Below, piece after piece: positions 1-12,296 of a stretch of DNA of 64,000 nt (position 1 is the first letter of the stretch; each line of letters begins with the position of its first letter). The notes beneath the pieces are model-generated. The model worked only from the letters and a program-made list of their open reading frames with translations, did not search any database and was not told the DNA's origin. The stretch lies in contig JAWRVZ010000064.1 in assembly GCA_037043235.1 (NCBI GenBank), positions 1,292,501-1,356,500 on the forward strand, given 5' to 3'. The stretch comes from Rhodeus uyekii. Taxonomy: Eukaryota; Chordata; Actinopteri; Cypriniformes; Acheilognathidae. The position numbers and the translations under genes were made by a program.

Positions 1-89
1 TAATCAATTCTTGCTTTTCCTGGGGATCGTACCCATGACTTTGGCATTGCAAGCACCAATGCTCTACTGTTTGAGCTACAGGAAAGCCA
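1..89 (-). repeat. tRNA-derived SINE fragment
   Basis: Read on the minus strand, the block has a tRNA-like A box (TGTAGCTCAAACAGTAGAG) and a B-box-like GGTACGATCCCC about 40 bases later. It is related to the + strand copies at 24244-24335 and 55032-55178. It is a dispersed retroelement head, not a functional tRNA: the cloverleaf stems are not kept. The window edge truncates it. Confidence 0.6.
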
Positions 90-1470
90 CAAGAAGATAA
101 AATCCAGAAAGCCAGAGCAAATTGCAGAAGTTATGAAGTTAAGGGCCAACATTGTAAATATTTAAACTTTGCATATATTTTTTTCCCCCAATAAAAGCCT
201 TAAAAAGTTATGAAATTATTATCATTGTTTTCCAGTAAACCATTGAAACAGCAAACTTTGCGAAACAAAATTTATGTCACTGCCAATACTTTTGGCAAAG
301 GCTGTAGACACTTTTTGTGGTAAAAAGCAAAACTGTCAAACGTGAGTGATATACCATGTGTGTAAACAGAAGGAGAGGCGTTGTGTTTGTTTGTCTGTGT
401 GTGTTTCATCATTTCCCAAAGCAACCCACTGCACGTGAGCGTCCACGGTCGTTTATTGTGCTGTCATTGCTCCTGGCAAAGAGTTGGCACGCTTCATGTG
501 GCTCAGACCCATTCCCGTAGTTCAGGCACCATCACTTCACAGCAGAAGGTCCATCGACATACCAGCGGGTCTATAGATCTGCCACATGCTGGTCTCCGAA
601 ACTCCCCTAGTGAACAGATCCCTTGTGATTTTGTTAGATAGACTCATATATTCTCTTCTGCAGCTCAAAGTCATGGCTGTTTTGCAGTGATGTTTTGCAC
701 TATGGTGTTGTAGTTGGTGTCATGCTTTGGGATTGATGGCGCTGAAGTCCAGGTCAGAAGAATTTTGGGTATTGCTGAGAATTATAGTGTCGGCTCCCTT
801 GTACTTCTACTACCCACAGACAGAGAGACGTGTAGTGCCGCAGCAGGATACTGTGGTGAGTTCTGAGCGTGTTAGATCTATTCATTCTTGTTGTTTGTGA
901 GCTTTTGACATGCTTTCTGTTTGATCATGACATTTTGACTTGGTTGTTCCTGAGGTGTTTCTTAATGGCCTGAGTTTGACAGCGATACATTAGTTTGAGT
1001 TTCCACTCTGCCTCTGAGTTTCTTAAACTTTGCTTTTGTTGTCATGGTTGAAATGTTGTGTTTTTCCCTCCTTCGCTTCATAACTCACAAGGATTGTTTT
1101 CTATTAGTTATCTTGGTATTTTAATTACCTTGGGATAGTTCACACAAATGTTTTTACTAACCCTTAAATCTGCAAATCTAACCTCAGAATGAAATTTAAG
1201 TCGTCATTGACTGAAATTCAGAAAGTGCATGCTATAGTGGGACCTTCAACATTTTGCCCATATGTGTACTTTCGACTCACCAATGATGTGAGTTTATGGC
1301 TGTAGCAATAATCAATGTTTTAGTGATTTTTTTGTTTTTAGTGAATCCCTGTAAGGAGAAGGCTGAGTTATCACCATTGTGCCCTTGAGCAGAACACTTA
1401 ACCTTACCTTACAGATTTTCACGTCTTTTGAAGTGTGTAGTTTACTTAGAAACATGCACATTTAAATCTC
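90..1470. other. Intronic or upstream sequence without a recognised gene
   Basis: This is AT-rich sequence with a short SINE-like scrap near 1380-1412 (CCCTTGAGCAGAACACTTAA). An ATG-initiated frame at 736-855 ends at a good splice donor (GTG|GTGAGT) but has no known homology and is discussed as a finding. Nothing else is supported. Confidence 0.5.
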
Positions 1471-1566
1471 TAGGGCTGTCACAATTCATCAATTAAATTT
1501 GAATACTCAATTTAAAAAAAATCCTTGATTGCAAGTAACCGGCAAAATACTGGTATTGGAGCTTTC

Positions 1567-1597
1567 CACGGACGAGAATCCAAGATTCTCGTCCGTG
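1567..1597. repeat. Perfect 14-bp hairpin
   Basis: The two 14-base arms, 1567-1580 and 1584-1597, are exact reverse complements separated by CAA. The stem is half G+C in AT-rich surroundings and lies just inside the left end of the hAT-like element. Confidence 0.85.
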
Positions 1598-2725
1598 TAT
1601 TAAACCTTTTTTTGTTTTTTTACCATACTATAGCATATTGCTATTGTAAATTCACCAAGGCATTCACAAATATTCTTGTTCAAGAAATTAAAGTGGGCTG
1701 TAGTATTTCTATCAGAAAGAAATGCTACAGCAACTTTATCGTTTATGATTACTCGTTTACCAACTTTAACTTTAGTGCTACAGTGGCTAAATTAAAACTA
1801 CATTAAATGTCATTTGGCCCATATTAAACACGGATTTCTTCTTATGTAAAGTATAACAACAATCACCTTTGATTGCTGGCGCCCTCTGTAGAGGCATTTG
1901 TTATAATACATAATGTGCAGGGGCTTGCCTGGGTTTAAAGCCCAGGAGCCAGGGCTCCGGGGTGAAAAAACTTGATAAATCTCATCACCAAACAGGCAAA
2001 AGTTCACTGCAGTAATGAACAAAGTGGCGTCGAAGAGTTTGAAGTTCGGTGTTTGCAAAAACAGCGCAAATGAAAAGGAAAAAGCGCTATCTATTTAGAG
2101 TTAGCTAAATAGAATTTAGAGTTCAGAGTTAGCTCTCTATATGAAGCAGTCTAACTTCATTCCAGATTAAAAAGACAAACGTTTTGCTAAAATAATGGAC
2201 AATACACATTCTTCCAGTCTAGGGTGAAAGTTATGCTGTCTGTTAACAACAGTTTGGGACACATTTTATGATCCACTATTTGAGTGGCATGATTATGAAC
2301 AGCTGGGCGCTGCATTCATAGAAAACAATGGTTGAATTTTAATGATGTGGCGCTGTGCTTCTCAACCTATGTGTAGCCCTTCAATCATTGGTAATATTCT
2401 GTCTAAAATCCAATAAAAATATCAATCATTGCTTGTTCAATGTTCAATGATTGGCCTGTATCGAACTCACGTTGAATTCGTAGTCGTACTCACGTACTCA
2501 TGTTGAATTCTTAATAATGTTTGATGTCACAGTAATGTCTCAAGAATATGAAAGCAGATATCAAAAGAGAAAAATTGCAAAAAAAATAAAGTGGAATATC
2601 AAATTTATTTTAAGACATTCACTACTAATTGATATGTCATATGTTAATCAAATAGTGAACTCTATTTTTAACTTAATAGCATAGTTGAGCTCCCAGTAGT
2701 TAGCACCACACACCTTGTCTAATTA

Positions 2726-2856
2726 CAGTAATCCCTCGCCACTTAGCGGTTCAAGTTTCGCGGCCTCAGTGCATCGCGGATTTTTTTTTAAATGTATCGA
2801 AAAATAAAAATTCTAAAATGCCGCCGTATTGGCAGCCGTATTGCGGAAAGCAGCGT
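2726..2856. mobile_element. Tigger/pogo-like transposon left end
   Basis: The block starts with CAGTAATCCCTCGCCACTT directly after a TA, the terminal-repeat form of Tigger/pogo elements, and continues with typical subterminal words (GCGGTTC, TCGCGGA). No matching right end was found. The LTR-like sequence starting at 2857 may have interrupted it. Confidence 0.5.
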
Positions 2857-3074
2857 TGTTTTATCGTGATGGGAGAGAAGTGGTTTCCCAGCGTAAAGAC
2901 AAAGGTACAAGAAACATACTTCTTTATTGACAAAATACACAATTAACAGGGAACCACTCAACATAGAATTGACAAGAACGGACATAGACTGAGGGAACCA
3001 CATGGATTAAAAGCACAGGGGATCATAACAGATCAAACAAAACTTAAACGATGACGGTTCTGGCATTTGTGACA
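2857..3074 (-). mobile_element. LTR-like block (possible solo LTR)
   Basis: Read on the minus strand it begins TGTCACAAATGCCAGAACC, contains an AATAAA signal and ends in ACA, the TG...CA layout of a solo LTR. I see no convincing 5-bp target duplication, so the ends are uncertain. Confidence 0.35.
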
Positions 3075-3300
3075 AATGTAGCCCTGATAATGTTGATTAT
3101 CAATATTATTTTAAGTTTTTTTAACAGTGTTTTATTAAACCATATGACTTCTTGATTCTGACACTTTATTTTCAAATAATATTCCCTCATTGTTATGTTT
3201 TATGTCATTTTATTGTTTGCTTAGGTCTGGTTATTTGTTTAATTGTCAAAATAATCAACTGATTACTCGTTTACCAGAATAATCGTCAGTGACAGACCAA

Positions 3301-5028
3301 TAAATACAGTAGATTTCTTGTTACACTTGTAAGACAACATATCTACAAAATAAAGGTAATGAAGTACCTGTCGCAGATTCAACCATCATGACATCAGTAC
3401 CAGGTATTTCAGCGACACACATCCGTTCACACTCAACAAAATATTAACCTGCCACACCTGTCACACCTTCATCAAACACCCTTTGTAAGCACACAGCACA
3501 CACTTTCTCTTGTCTGGTCTCTTCAGTCTCAGCATAAGAGTGATTATTACTTGCCTACCTATAATCTTCATCTTCCTCAAGCTGTCAATCATCTGTGTGC
3601 TCCTTGCACCTCCCTACAAGAAAGAAAAGACTGTCAGTAAAGTGGACTGTCCATTGGCCTGTTATTGTTCTTCACTTACCTGCTTGCCAATTCTAAAGAT
3701 CGAAAGCTGTTTGTGAATAAAAATCTGTTCAGTTTATCTCACTGTTTCACCTCCTGTTTTATGACAGTACCCAACCGAACACAGAGACCTCAATACTTGC
3801 TATTCAAGAACGGTAACAATCAGTGCATAGTTTTTGAGTATGAATGGGACTATTTTAGAGTGGAAAAATAATTCCAGATATTACGCAACAGCAAGTTTCT
3901 AAACCTTAAAAAACCAATGATAAAACAGTGTAAAAACAACTAGGAAACCTTATCAATGAATCATTCCCATGTGCATGATGGGAACACCAGTATCAGAAAG
4001 TTTAGTGGGTTTTACTTATAACTTTGACACGTACTCAAAAAATCATTGTAAACATAAACAATTCATAATAAAATATACTTATGAGTTTAAGCTTTCGGTT
4101 TTCTAAATTGTTTTCTGATTAGGGGTGATATGTCAGTGAAAATGTCATTATCTGTTATCAGATAATGTTTTGGAATTGTGCTGCTTTAAATTGTATTATG
4201 CAATGGTTTCAAAACTTTAATCACTTTTCCTTTTTTAACTTATCATGTGACCATTTTAGATTTACTTTCTGTTATCAAATTGAAAGGGTCTGTAGTATTA
4301 GATTTTTTTATTGTAATATTGTAAGAAAAATATTATTACATTATTTTATATAATTGTATATACAAATTTTATTTTTGTTGGCTGACCTTTATCAGCCCTT
4401 AATTTACCAGAAAGTTCTAGTGTTCCATATGACTATAATCATATGTTGAAGTCATACCGTAGCTTTGTGTGAGGTTCAAACTAAAAATTAAGTCTTTACT
4501 CACTGATAATAATGTTTGCATGAACTTCACCTGTTCTTGGTCTAGGAATTATTCATTTTTAATTAATAATAATTAATTTCAATAAATTTCAAAAATCGTA
4601 TTAAATTCCCTTAACACTTGCCTTTTTTACAATACTATTTTAAGACAATTTAAGAGTATTTATCCATCTATATGTTGATTTTATAAATTTTTTTCTCGCT
4701 CGTCTTTTAAAAGACCCTGTTTTCATGTTCCTCCGAAGCTCTGCTTGTTTTCAGTATGTTTTGCCTGAATATACCAGTTTGCAGGTTTTCTGTTTGAGGA
4801 CTGTGATCCTGAGTAGAACTGTAATGTAGATATGCAGATGTTTTTACAGCTCACAGTTATGATTACAGCAGTTCTCACTTAAACACAGTCTGTCTCCTTC
4901 CACTTAACAGTTTCAGCAAACATAGTCATAAGTGAACGATGTTAGCGAGAGCTAAGATTGTGATATTGATAGTGCTTAATCTAATCCAAGCTATGTTTTT
5001 TTAATTTTTTGTTGTTGTTTTTTGGCAG
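3301..5028. other. Intron sequence without a recognised gene
   Basis: AT-rich sequence that ends at the acceptor of the exon at 5029. Short open frames here have no recognisable product and no coding bias. The SPN exon expected upstream is not present. Confidence 0.5.
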
Positions 5029-5100
5029 TTTCGCTACAAGAGGAGAGTGTATACACAGACCCACCTGGATGAAAAACAGCTGTCGAAACTTCACACTAAG
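5029..5100 (+). CDS. shank3: shank3 exon encoding the end of the SPN domain and linker
   Basis: This 72-base exon encodes 24 residues from FRYKRRVYTQ to KLHTK. In SHANK proteins this is the last strand of the ubiquitin-like SPN (Shank/ProSAP N-terminal) domain plus the linker into the ankyrin repeats, roughly residues 90-113 of the mammalian protein. The acceptor is a T-rich tract ending in GGCAG and the donor is AAG|GTAAGA; both phases are 0. The reading frame continues past the donor into the intron, so the exon end rests on the donor and on the match to the family. The exon sits 68 bases before a 70-bp TA microsatellite. The preceding exon, expected to end near the family motif KFLDEERLL and a following acidic/proline stretch, was not found in 1-5028 and must lie upstream. 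Confidence 0.93.
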
Positions 5101-5164
5101 GTAAGAGAGTTACCCTTTTACTTTTACCTACAATGCATCTGGTTGATTAGCTTTCACTATAGCC

Positions 5165-5167
<3 letters not shown>

Positions 5168-5240
<73 letters not shown>

Positions 5241-5258
5241 TTTTTTTTTTTTTTTAGT
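5168..5258. repeat. (TA)n microsatellite followed by poly(T)
   Basis: About 70 bases of uninterrupted TA, then about 20 T. It begins 68 bases after a shank3 splice donor. Confidence 0.97.
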
Positions 5259-5299
5259 TCCTCTGTGTCAGTATTCGGTGTGATGAACTGGCTTACCTA

Positions 5300-5410
5300 T
5301 ATCTGTTTAGAGTGTTTTCCTCTGGCCTAAGATACTGGGATAGGCTCCAGCCCTATGAACCTAGAAGCTTATAGGCAAATAGGATCAATAAATGAGGAAT
5401 GAATGTAGTT
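5300..5410 (+). repeat. Degenerate LINE or SINE 3' tail
   Basis: GATAGGCTCCAGCCC followed by a divergent stretch and ATGAGGAATGAATG resembles the widespread fish retroelement tail ending in (ATGAATGA)n. It is strongly diverged. Confidence 0.4.
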
Positions 5411-7020
5411 TTTCAGGTTTGCATTCAAGCAAGGTCACATGATACATGTTACATTTTCATCCCTGGACCAATCAGTACGTAATGTGAATTGTTATAATTT
5501 TATAGGGAAATTTTTATTTTTCCTGAAATCATTCTAATTAATAGATTTGAATAATTATGCTTCTTAGTTATAATAGTGTCTCAGATTTGACATTCTTGAT
5601 GTAATTTGCTGTGTCCATGATGTGTCGTAATTGCCATAATTACGAGACAACCAGTGACGTTCTACCTGAAGGGGTTTACATCCTCAGACTCTGAATTCTA
5701 TTATGCATTATCTGTTTCTGTATCTGTATCTGTTAACCATATGAATTATCTGTCTCTGTATCTGTACTCGGACTGGGCGGGGTTTAACCAGGAAGTGGTC
5801 GGGTTGTCTTGAAATGGGCGGGTCTTTAACCGGTATGCTATTTTTAATCAGGCAGTTGATTTGGGTTGATCAGAAATTGTTATATTTATTGCTGATTAGA
5901 AAACCGTACATGACAGCATCAGCAGTGCAACAATGACTACAACACATGCGGTTGCAATTATGAAGAAAAATGTAATAAACAAAATTAATAAAAAATAAAC
6001 ATAACTAAACATAACTTTATGTCAACATAACATTTTCTTTTTTTAACTTTTAAATTTTTTATGATCAGTGTGATTTTATTTTTTATTTTTTTTTATTTCA
6101 CACCAGGTATGTGTGTGTGTGTAGCTAATTAATTAGTAATATAGTTTGTATACCACTTCTTAATTTATTTTTTGTGTGAAGTCAAAAAACTGATTAAAGC
6201 CAGCTTTAAAAAAAGAAAAATAAATCTCCGACAGGGAGAGACGCAATGCAAACCACACGTTTATAACACTCGTACTCGGCAAAAGTGCTTTATCCGTATC
6301 GGATACTCGTTTCAGCCGAGTATCCGGCTCAACTCTACTTTTTACTTACAGTACCAGTGTTTCCAATGAAACTTATAGAGAAGAAAATAACAACCTAATA
6401 GAGGATTCAGCTATCTGAGCCACTTAGCACACTGTAGAGGAAATTTGTGTCTCATAGAAGACCAGACTCATAGAAGATTAGCCAGTCACATCTGCCACCC
6501 AACCGTTCCTGAAATGCTGAAGGTGTTGAGGTGTCATTGAGCTGTTTAGATAGAAGATGATGATGGCAGTAATCATGAGTAGCATGAATGTGTATGACAT
6601 GATCGTAACCTCCTCTGCTCTTCACAGATCAACAGCACTTCTCATAAACACACACCGTAATGCGCCGCAATTACCACCAGTCCAATCAACTCCCCTCTCA
6701 TCATGTTAATGCTGCTGTTTTTGGCCCGTCTGGCCTGAACGAACGAGATCTCCTCTCATCTTTCCAAGAGAGTCAGAGTTATGGCCTAAATCAAAATGAG
6801 CCATTAGCACAATAAATGAAAATCAATGTTGGCTACGTACCAATTTCGGCATCATCATGTCGGTTTGAATCCTCTATCCCACCCAATTAGATGAGAGCCT
6901 TTCTTTAGATGACACCGATAATACCACATGGCTGACAGCGTCCCCCTGAGTGACCGTATTACTGCACTGAATGAAATGAAAAAGTCATAATCAATGAATA
7001 ATCCACACTAGTCCTTGTTA
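5411..7020. other. Intron stretch: decayed repeat, then unique sequence
   Basis: 5700-5790 and 6290-6330 carry repeated CTGTATCTGT and CGAGTATCC words, including a 9-bp hairpin at 6301-6325, consistent with the ends of a decayed DNA element. 6395-7010 is not repeat-like, has balanced composition and may be conserved non-coding DNA. No gene was recognised. Confidence 0.35.
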
Positions 7021-8340
7021 AAGGGTTAGTTCACTGATTTTTTTTTAAATTCTGTCATCATTTGTTCACTGCTGTGTCATTTTATTGATTTTCCTTCTTC
7101 ACTAGAACACAAGTGGACATTTTTAGGAGAATATTCACTCTGCTCTTTAGCATATAGAGTAGATGTGAGGGCTGTAACAATCATAGACATTGAGATGACG
7201 TATTCCACCCAATATTCAGATTAGTGCTTGAATAAAATGATTTTTCCAGTTATCATTTTGTTTTTTGAATATTTGTTTACATTTTGTCTTCAGAGTCCTC
7301 TTACCCCAGGCAAGTATCGCCATATAACTGTTCACTATCTTCAAATGAACAAGCGTGCCGCTTTTGTTGCATAGGGACATGTTTGTTAATACAAATCAGA
7401 TTCTGTGCAATACGCTGCATTCCATAAATCACAATGACTCACAAGTTGAGTAGATGTCCGTTAAATCTGCACAGATCTGGCTTACATGAACTTTCCTTTC
7501 AAAATGAGTAAACAATAAGTAACCTGACAAATTGGCTAGTGATTTGACAGCGTTACCCATGACAGTTGATTTTTACCTGCATTTGGCGGGTGTTCATTTC
7601 AAATCCTGATTACAAATAAGCGTCATAAATGTTCCATTGATGAGTATCATATGATTATTTTGTGTTGTAGTATTCTGAAGCCATATGTTAGCTTTCTATG
7701 AGAAACCGATCAGAATTTAAGATGTTATTGACTGATAATCTTTCCCTGAAGTCTTGACCAGCCTTGTTGGAAATAAATGTATTAATTTGGTTTGTGTATT
7801 TCATGGAACTTGTTCAAAATCTTCGATTCACTTGCTTTTTTTCTTCAATTGTTTTAATAATAATAAAAAAAAGACCCCATGTGACATTTTATGTTAAAAT
7901 TTTATTTGAAAATGTTTATTTTCTGATTACTGTATAATATTTTTTTTATTGTCACGAGAATATAGTATGTGGATGGATGGTAGCTGTGTGATTTTTAAAT
8001 GGTTAAAAAATTATGCTCATAAAGGACCATTTTTATTTTTCCATTTTTTGTTGTCAATGTTGTTGAGTGATTATCTGTATTTGTATTGCAAACCCACCCT
8101 TTTTTAACTTGGTTTTACCACAGCAACCATCTTACTGTGCTTTTGCAAAACTACGTAGAGGGATTCACTTTGGAGTGCTTGAGATTTTGAATGATAAATA
8201 TTACTCCTTAATGTAAATGTAAAATAAGTTCAACTGTCGGTTCAACTGTATCACTAAAGAGTCTGTTCAAAAGAGTGGCATGTTTTTAAATCTGACATAA
8301 CTAGTTGTGTCTAGAGTTCTTAATTGTGTGGCATACAATG
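7021..8340. other. Intron sequence with a dispersed repeat
   Basis: 7021-7140 matches a repeat seen several times here (AAGGGTTAGTTCACTGA; compare 25905-26050, 38270-38450 and 40520-40600). The remainder is AT-rich, with no gene or clear element. Confidence 0.45.
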
Positions 8341-8356
8341 AGTGTTTGAAAAGAAT

Positions 8357-8389
<33 letters not shown>

Positions 8390-10155
8390 ATTTGTGTTTA
8401 GTGCTGCAAATGCTGATTTGTCTTCCAATTGAACAAGGCCAACATAGTTCATGGTTGCTTTTCTGTCATTGTGGTTTTGTTGTGAAATTGTGGACTCCGA
8501 TTAGCTGCTGGACTGCGCCATCTCCTGCTCGCACGGGGGGGCTGGTGAGGCCTGTAATAGGCTTATATACTAACATTGTTTCATTTGTTGTTCTGACCTC
8601 TCCTGCTGGGTGAACACACAGATGATCAAACAGCCACAAAAGTGCGTGTTCATGAGAGCTGAGAGCTGAGCACATGCTCTCAGTTGAACGCAAACTCACT
8701 AACATGTGAAGTTGTGGCACAGCCGTGTGTGCAGTGGTGTGTGTTCAGGTCAAGCATTAGCCTAGTTTTTAGTCATTCACTGTGTTTTTACTGAACCAAG
8801 ATGAAACCTAATGCACTGTATGTGTTTAATGGAGCCTGGAGGCCAGAGAGGGTCACATGACAGATGATAGAAAGACATCTTTCTTTAGCAAAGACAACAG
8901 GCTCTCAGTGTTGAAACAGCTGACGTTAATTTGGAACGGAGAAGTTATCATTGCATTACTGGGTTCATAAAGATGTGTGCAGCTTGACCCCGTTCAACCC
9001 CATCCCAGTCTCACCTGAGCTGCATTACAGGACTGGCAGGACACACACTGTAGGCCCAGCTGTGTGTTAGCAAATTCTGCTCTCCAGAGAATGAGTGGAG
9101 AGGAAGATAACTAGAGCGTGTAGACAACAGTCTCCACTGATACAAACACACAATGAATTTGTATTAACATAGTTGGCTTTTAAAGTACATGTTGTGATAG
9201 GTTTCGATACGGACACCGTATCGAAACATATCACACCCCTTATGAACAGAGCATTTGCAGTGTCAGAACAAACCTTTTTCAGAAGCTCAAATGTGCTGCG
9301 TAACATGAGAATGTTCTTTTTTATAATGGCTGAAGCTGTCGATCACACAACGTCAGTTTATCTGGACACGTGTTACTCTGCATAATTAACCACCTTTTGT
9401 ATTTACATCATGTTTGCATTGTCATTTATGGTGATAACATTCGAGAGAGTTGCAATGACGAGATCACTGCATTCACAGGATCAACAAACTGTCATCGGCT
9501 GCAATGCACATCGATGCAACCTTTCATGTGATGGGAATGGATCTAAATATGATGCTATAATCAACACTTTTCACGGTTCATTAATGTTGACAGCTGTAAT
9601 GGTAAAAACAGTAAAAGTATTTGAGAGAGTTGCACATGTAATACTTATTTCAGATGAAATGATGTCAGCCAATCACAGCAGTGGGCATTTACACTGAAGT
9701 CTCACAGCACAAATGGGTAGAAACAGTATTAAAAAATTATGTTGACCCATTTGATTACTTTGGTCAGTTCAAGAATAGTTATTGCAAATAGTTTTTTTTT
9801 TTAAAGAATTAAGAGCAGTTTCATGTCTTTTTAATAAATTATGTAGTAAATAGTAAATTATGTTAGGAATTTAATGATTTAAAAAAACAGATTTATGAAT
9901 GGGTATAGCATAATTTAATCATTCACTCATCTGGTTTGTTCAAATACGCTGATTCTTCGATCGTGCAGATGTTCGGTAAAACAGCTCCCTTGCTTGTGTG
10001 ATATCTCACATCATTGACCTATGACCTATGGAGAAATCGCTCAAAACCCATCAGTTCGCATAGTTTAGTGAAAAAAATCATGATGTGTGTACACAACTGT
10101 TTTTGCCTCTTTTCGCTAAACGGTTTAAAATCGTTTGAATGCTTAAAATGGAAGG
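8341..10155. other. Intron sequence with a GT/GA tract and a hairpin
   Basis: A (GT)n(GA)n tract lies at 8356-8390 and an imperfect 19-bp hairpin at 9194-9234. Open frames of 70-95 codons occur but show no family motif. No gene is supported. Confidence 0.45.
9194..9234. repeat. 19-bp hairpin with one mismatch
   Basis: Twelve perfect inner pairs (9201-9212 with 9216-9227) around ACA, extended by seven more positions with a single mismatch. The core GTTTCGATACGG contains CpGs and may be the centre of a decayed DNA transposon. Confidence 0.75.
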
Positions 10156-11087
10156 TGTCAGGGTTGGTGGATGAACCCACCAATAAATAGGGATCAAAAA
10201 AATTATGGTGATAAGGGAGGACAGGTGGGGCAAATGAATATATGGGGCGAGCGAACACAAACACAAGCCATGAGCTCAAACAAAACAAGACATGAACATG
10301 CAGCCAATGCAAACTCATAAGCTGTGTGTTCGCACAAAACAAGATGACATGAAAGCATACAGCCAGTGAAAAACACAAGCTAAGTGCAACACAGCACAAG
10401 ACCAAACATGACGTGAAAGCATGTGGCCGCTGTAAACTCAAACCATGTTTTACACAGAACACAACAACATACACGGACAGGAGAGTGTGCCGCCCAAGCA
10501 AACTCAAAACCGCATGCTCACAGAAGAAGATAGAGCACAGGAGAACGAGCGAAAACTCACCTTGTGTACTCACAGCAGAAGACAAACAAAAGGAGCATAA
10601 ATGTCCAGATCCCAACACAGAACCGAAACCAAACTAGACCGAAATGTCAGGATCCGAACACCACTCCCCGCACACAAGACAGGAAAAACTGACAGGATAG
10701 CGCACTCTAGTGATGTTACGTATGACACCGAAGCTTCAATGCGCGTATCGCTCATGTGACACAATTTGAAATGAAGCGCTGTATCGGGGTGTGTATTGGT
10801 TTCCCCGAGTCACGTGATCGATGACAAATGAAGCCTCACTTTCTGTCCAATCACGTGCGCGTTTCACTTTGCGTGTCAGAAGCTTCAAACCCCGCAGATC
10901 TTCCTTGACAGTCCTTGTTGACTCAGTCTGATTGATGGTTTTGTGAGGAGAGTCAAGAGAGTTCATATTGGTATAGACACACACACACAATTATAGTACA
11001 TGTATACAGTGCGATACATGTGTGATATCAAGTAAAATGTGGTTTTAATTATAAGTTTTTACAGACAGCGGCATGTGCGGAGAAGGA

Positions 11088-11108
11088 GGGGGGGGGGGGG
11101 GGGGGGGG
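11088..11108. repeat. Poly(G) run of 21
   Basis: An uninterrupted G run just outside the left foldback arm. Together with the C19 and G22 runs of the arms it can form G-quadruplexes and is likely to be unstable in length or poorly resolved in assembly. Confidence 0.9.
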
Positions 11109-11123
11109 TGTATGGAGACACTT

Positions 11124-11909
11124 GAGGCTTCATGAAGCACTGAGGCTTCACCCTGGCTGTTTCGGGAAAAGATTCGAGGCTTCACGAGTGTCATGAACAG
11201 CGCCATCTGGTGCTTATTTAAAATAAAGCAGGCAGAAGCCTGTGAAAGAAGCTCTTTCAGATGAAGCAATCACAACACACTCCATCGTTTCAATGCTATG
11301 TACAAATAAAAGCTGTATATGTTTGTGTTTAATGTATCCAGAAAAAAAAAACATTTACCCATAAAGTGTGACAATAAAATATAATATGATTATATATTAT
11401 TATATATATGATTCAATAAGATCTAACGTAGGCTTACTCTCTCTCTCCCCCCCCCCCCCCCCCCCTCTCTCCCGATCCGGAATCAATCGTACCTTGCACG
11501 AACACTACATAACTTAAATTAACATAACTTAGCTTACGTATTTCTTTTTAAACTTTTCTATTGTATATTATTGTTTTGATTTTTTTTCCGATTTGTATTC
11601 GTTTGATCACTTTTCTTACCTTTTTTCCCCTGACTACCCCCACTTTCACTTTCACTTGACGCAGACATTTTAACGAAATACCTGTCATGGGAAATCTGCT
11701 TCTCCTTTATCCACAACAACAGAAGCCTCTTCATCTCATAATTTATATTCGAACATAACTTCGATATAATCGTCATGCACTTGGAAGGATTTACATTATT
11801 GATAACATCCTGCTTTAGGATATCGTGGATGTACTGCGATCATAGGTGAGAGATAGATCTCTCACGCGGACACACGCTCATAATGATCCTATCACAGAAT
11901 GTCCTTATT

Positions 11910-11942
<33 letters not shown>

Positions 11943-12296
11943 GGAGAGAGAGAGGGGGGGGGGGGGGGGGGGGGGAGAGAGAGTAAGCCTACGTTAGATC
12001 TTATTGAATCATATATATAATAATATATAATCATATTATATTTTATTGTCACACTTTATGGGTAAATGTTTTTTTTTTCTGGATACATTAAACACAAACA
12101 TATACAGCTTTTATTTGTACATAGCATTGAAACGATGGAGTGTGTTGTGATTGCTTCATCTGAAAGAGCTTCTTTCACAGGCTTCTGCCTGCTTTATTTT
12201 AAATAAGCACCAGATGGCGCTGTTCATGACACTCGTGAAGCCTCGAATCTTTTCCCGAAACAGCCAGGGTGAAGCCTCAGTGCTTCATGAAGCCTC
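11124..12296. repeat. 340-bp near-perfect inverted repeat (foldback)
   Basis: The left arm 11124-11465 and right arm 11954-12296 are reverse complements over about 340 bases; I saw only length differences in the A, T and C/G runs. Each arm includes a homopolymer run (C19 at 11447-11465, G22 at 11954-11975) at its inner end. Near identity points to a recent duplication or ongoing correction between the arms. Confidence 0.9.

Larger units (their letters stand above)
1471..3300. mobile_element. hAT-like DNA transposon remnant
   Basis: The left end is TAGGGCTGTCACAATTCATC, the form of several fish hAT terminal repeats. The right end, at about 3270-3300, reads TCTGTCACTGACGATTATT when reversed. 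The flanking 8-mers share TAAAT (TAAATCTC and TAAATACA), which fits a decayed 8-bp target duplication. No transposase frame survives. Other repeats lie inside: a perfect hairpin at 1567-1597, a Tigger-like end at 2726 and an LTR-like block at 2857-3074. The ends are degenerate, so the boundaries are tentative. Confidence 0.4.

Noticed and set aside
1..89. tRNA gene
   Set aside because: Only the A and B boxes are recognisable; the stems are not preserved and it fits a SINE family with other copies here.
10019..10618. 199-codon minus-strand frame, Cys/Leu/Val-rich
   Set aside because: It lies within solo LTR family A. Similar frames appear in the other copies through shared subrepeats, not through selection.
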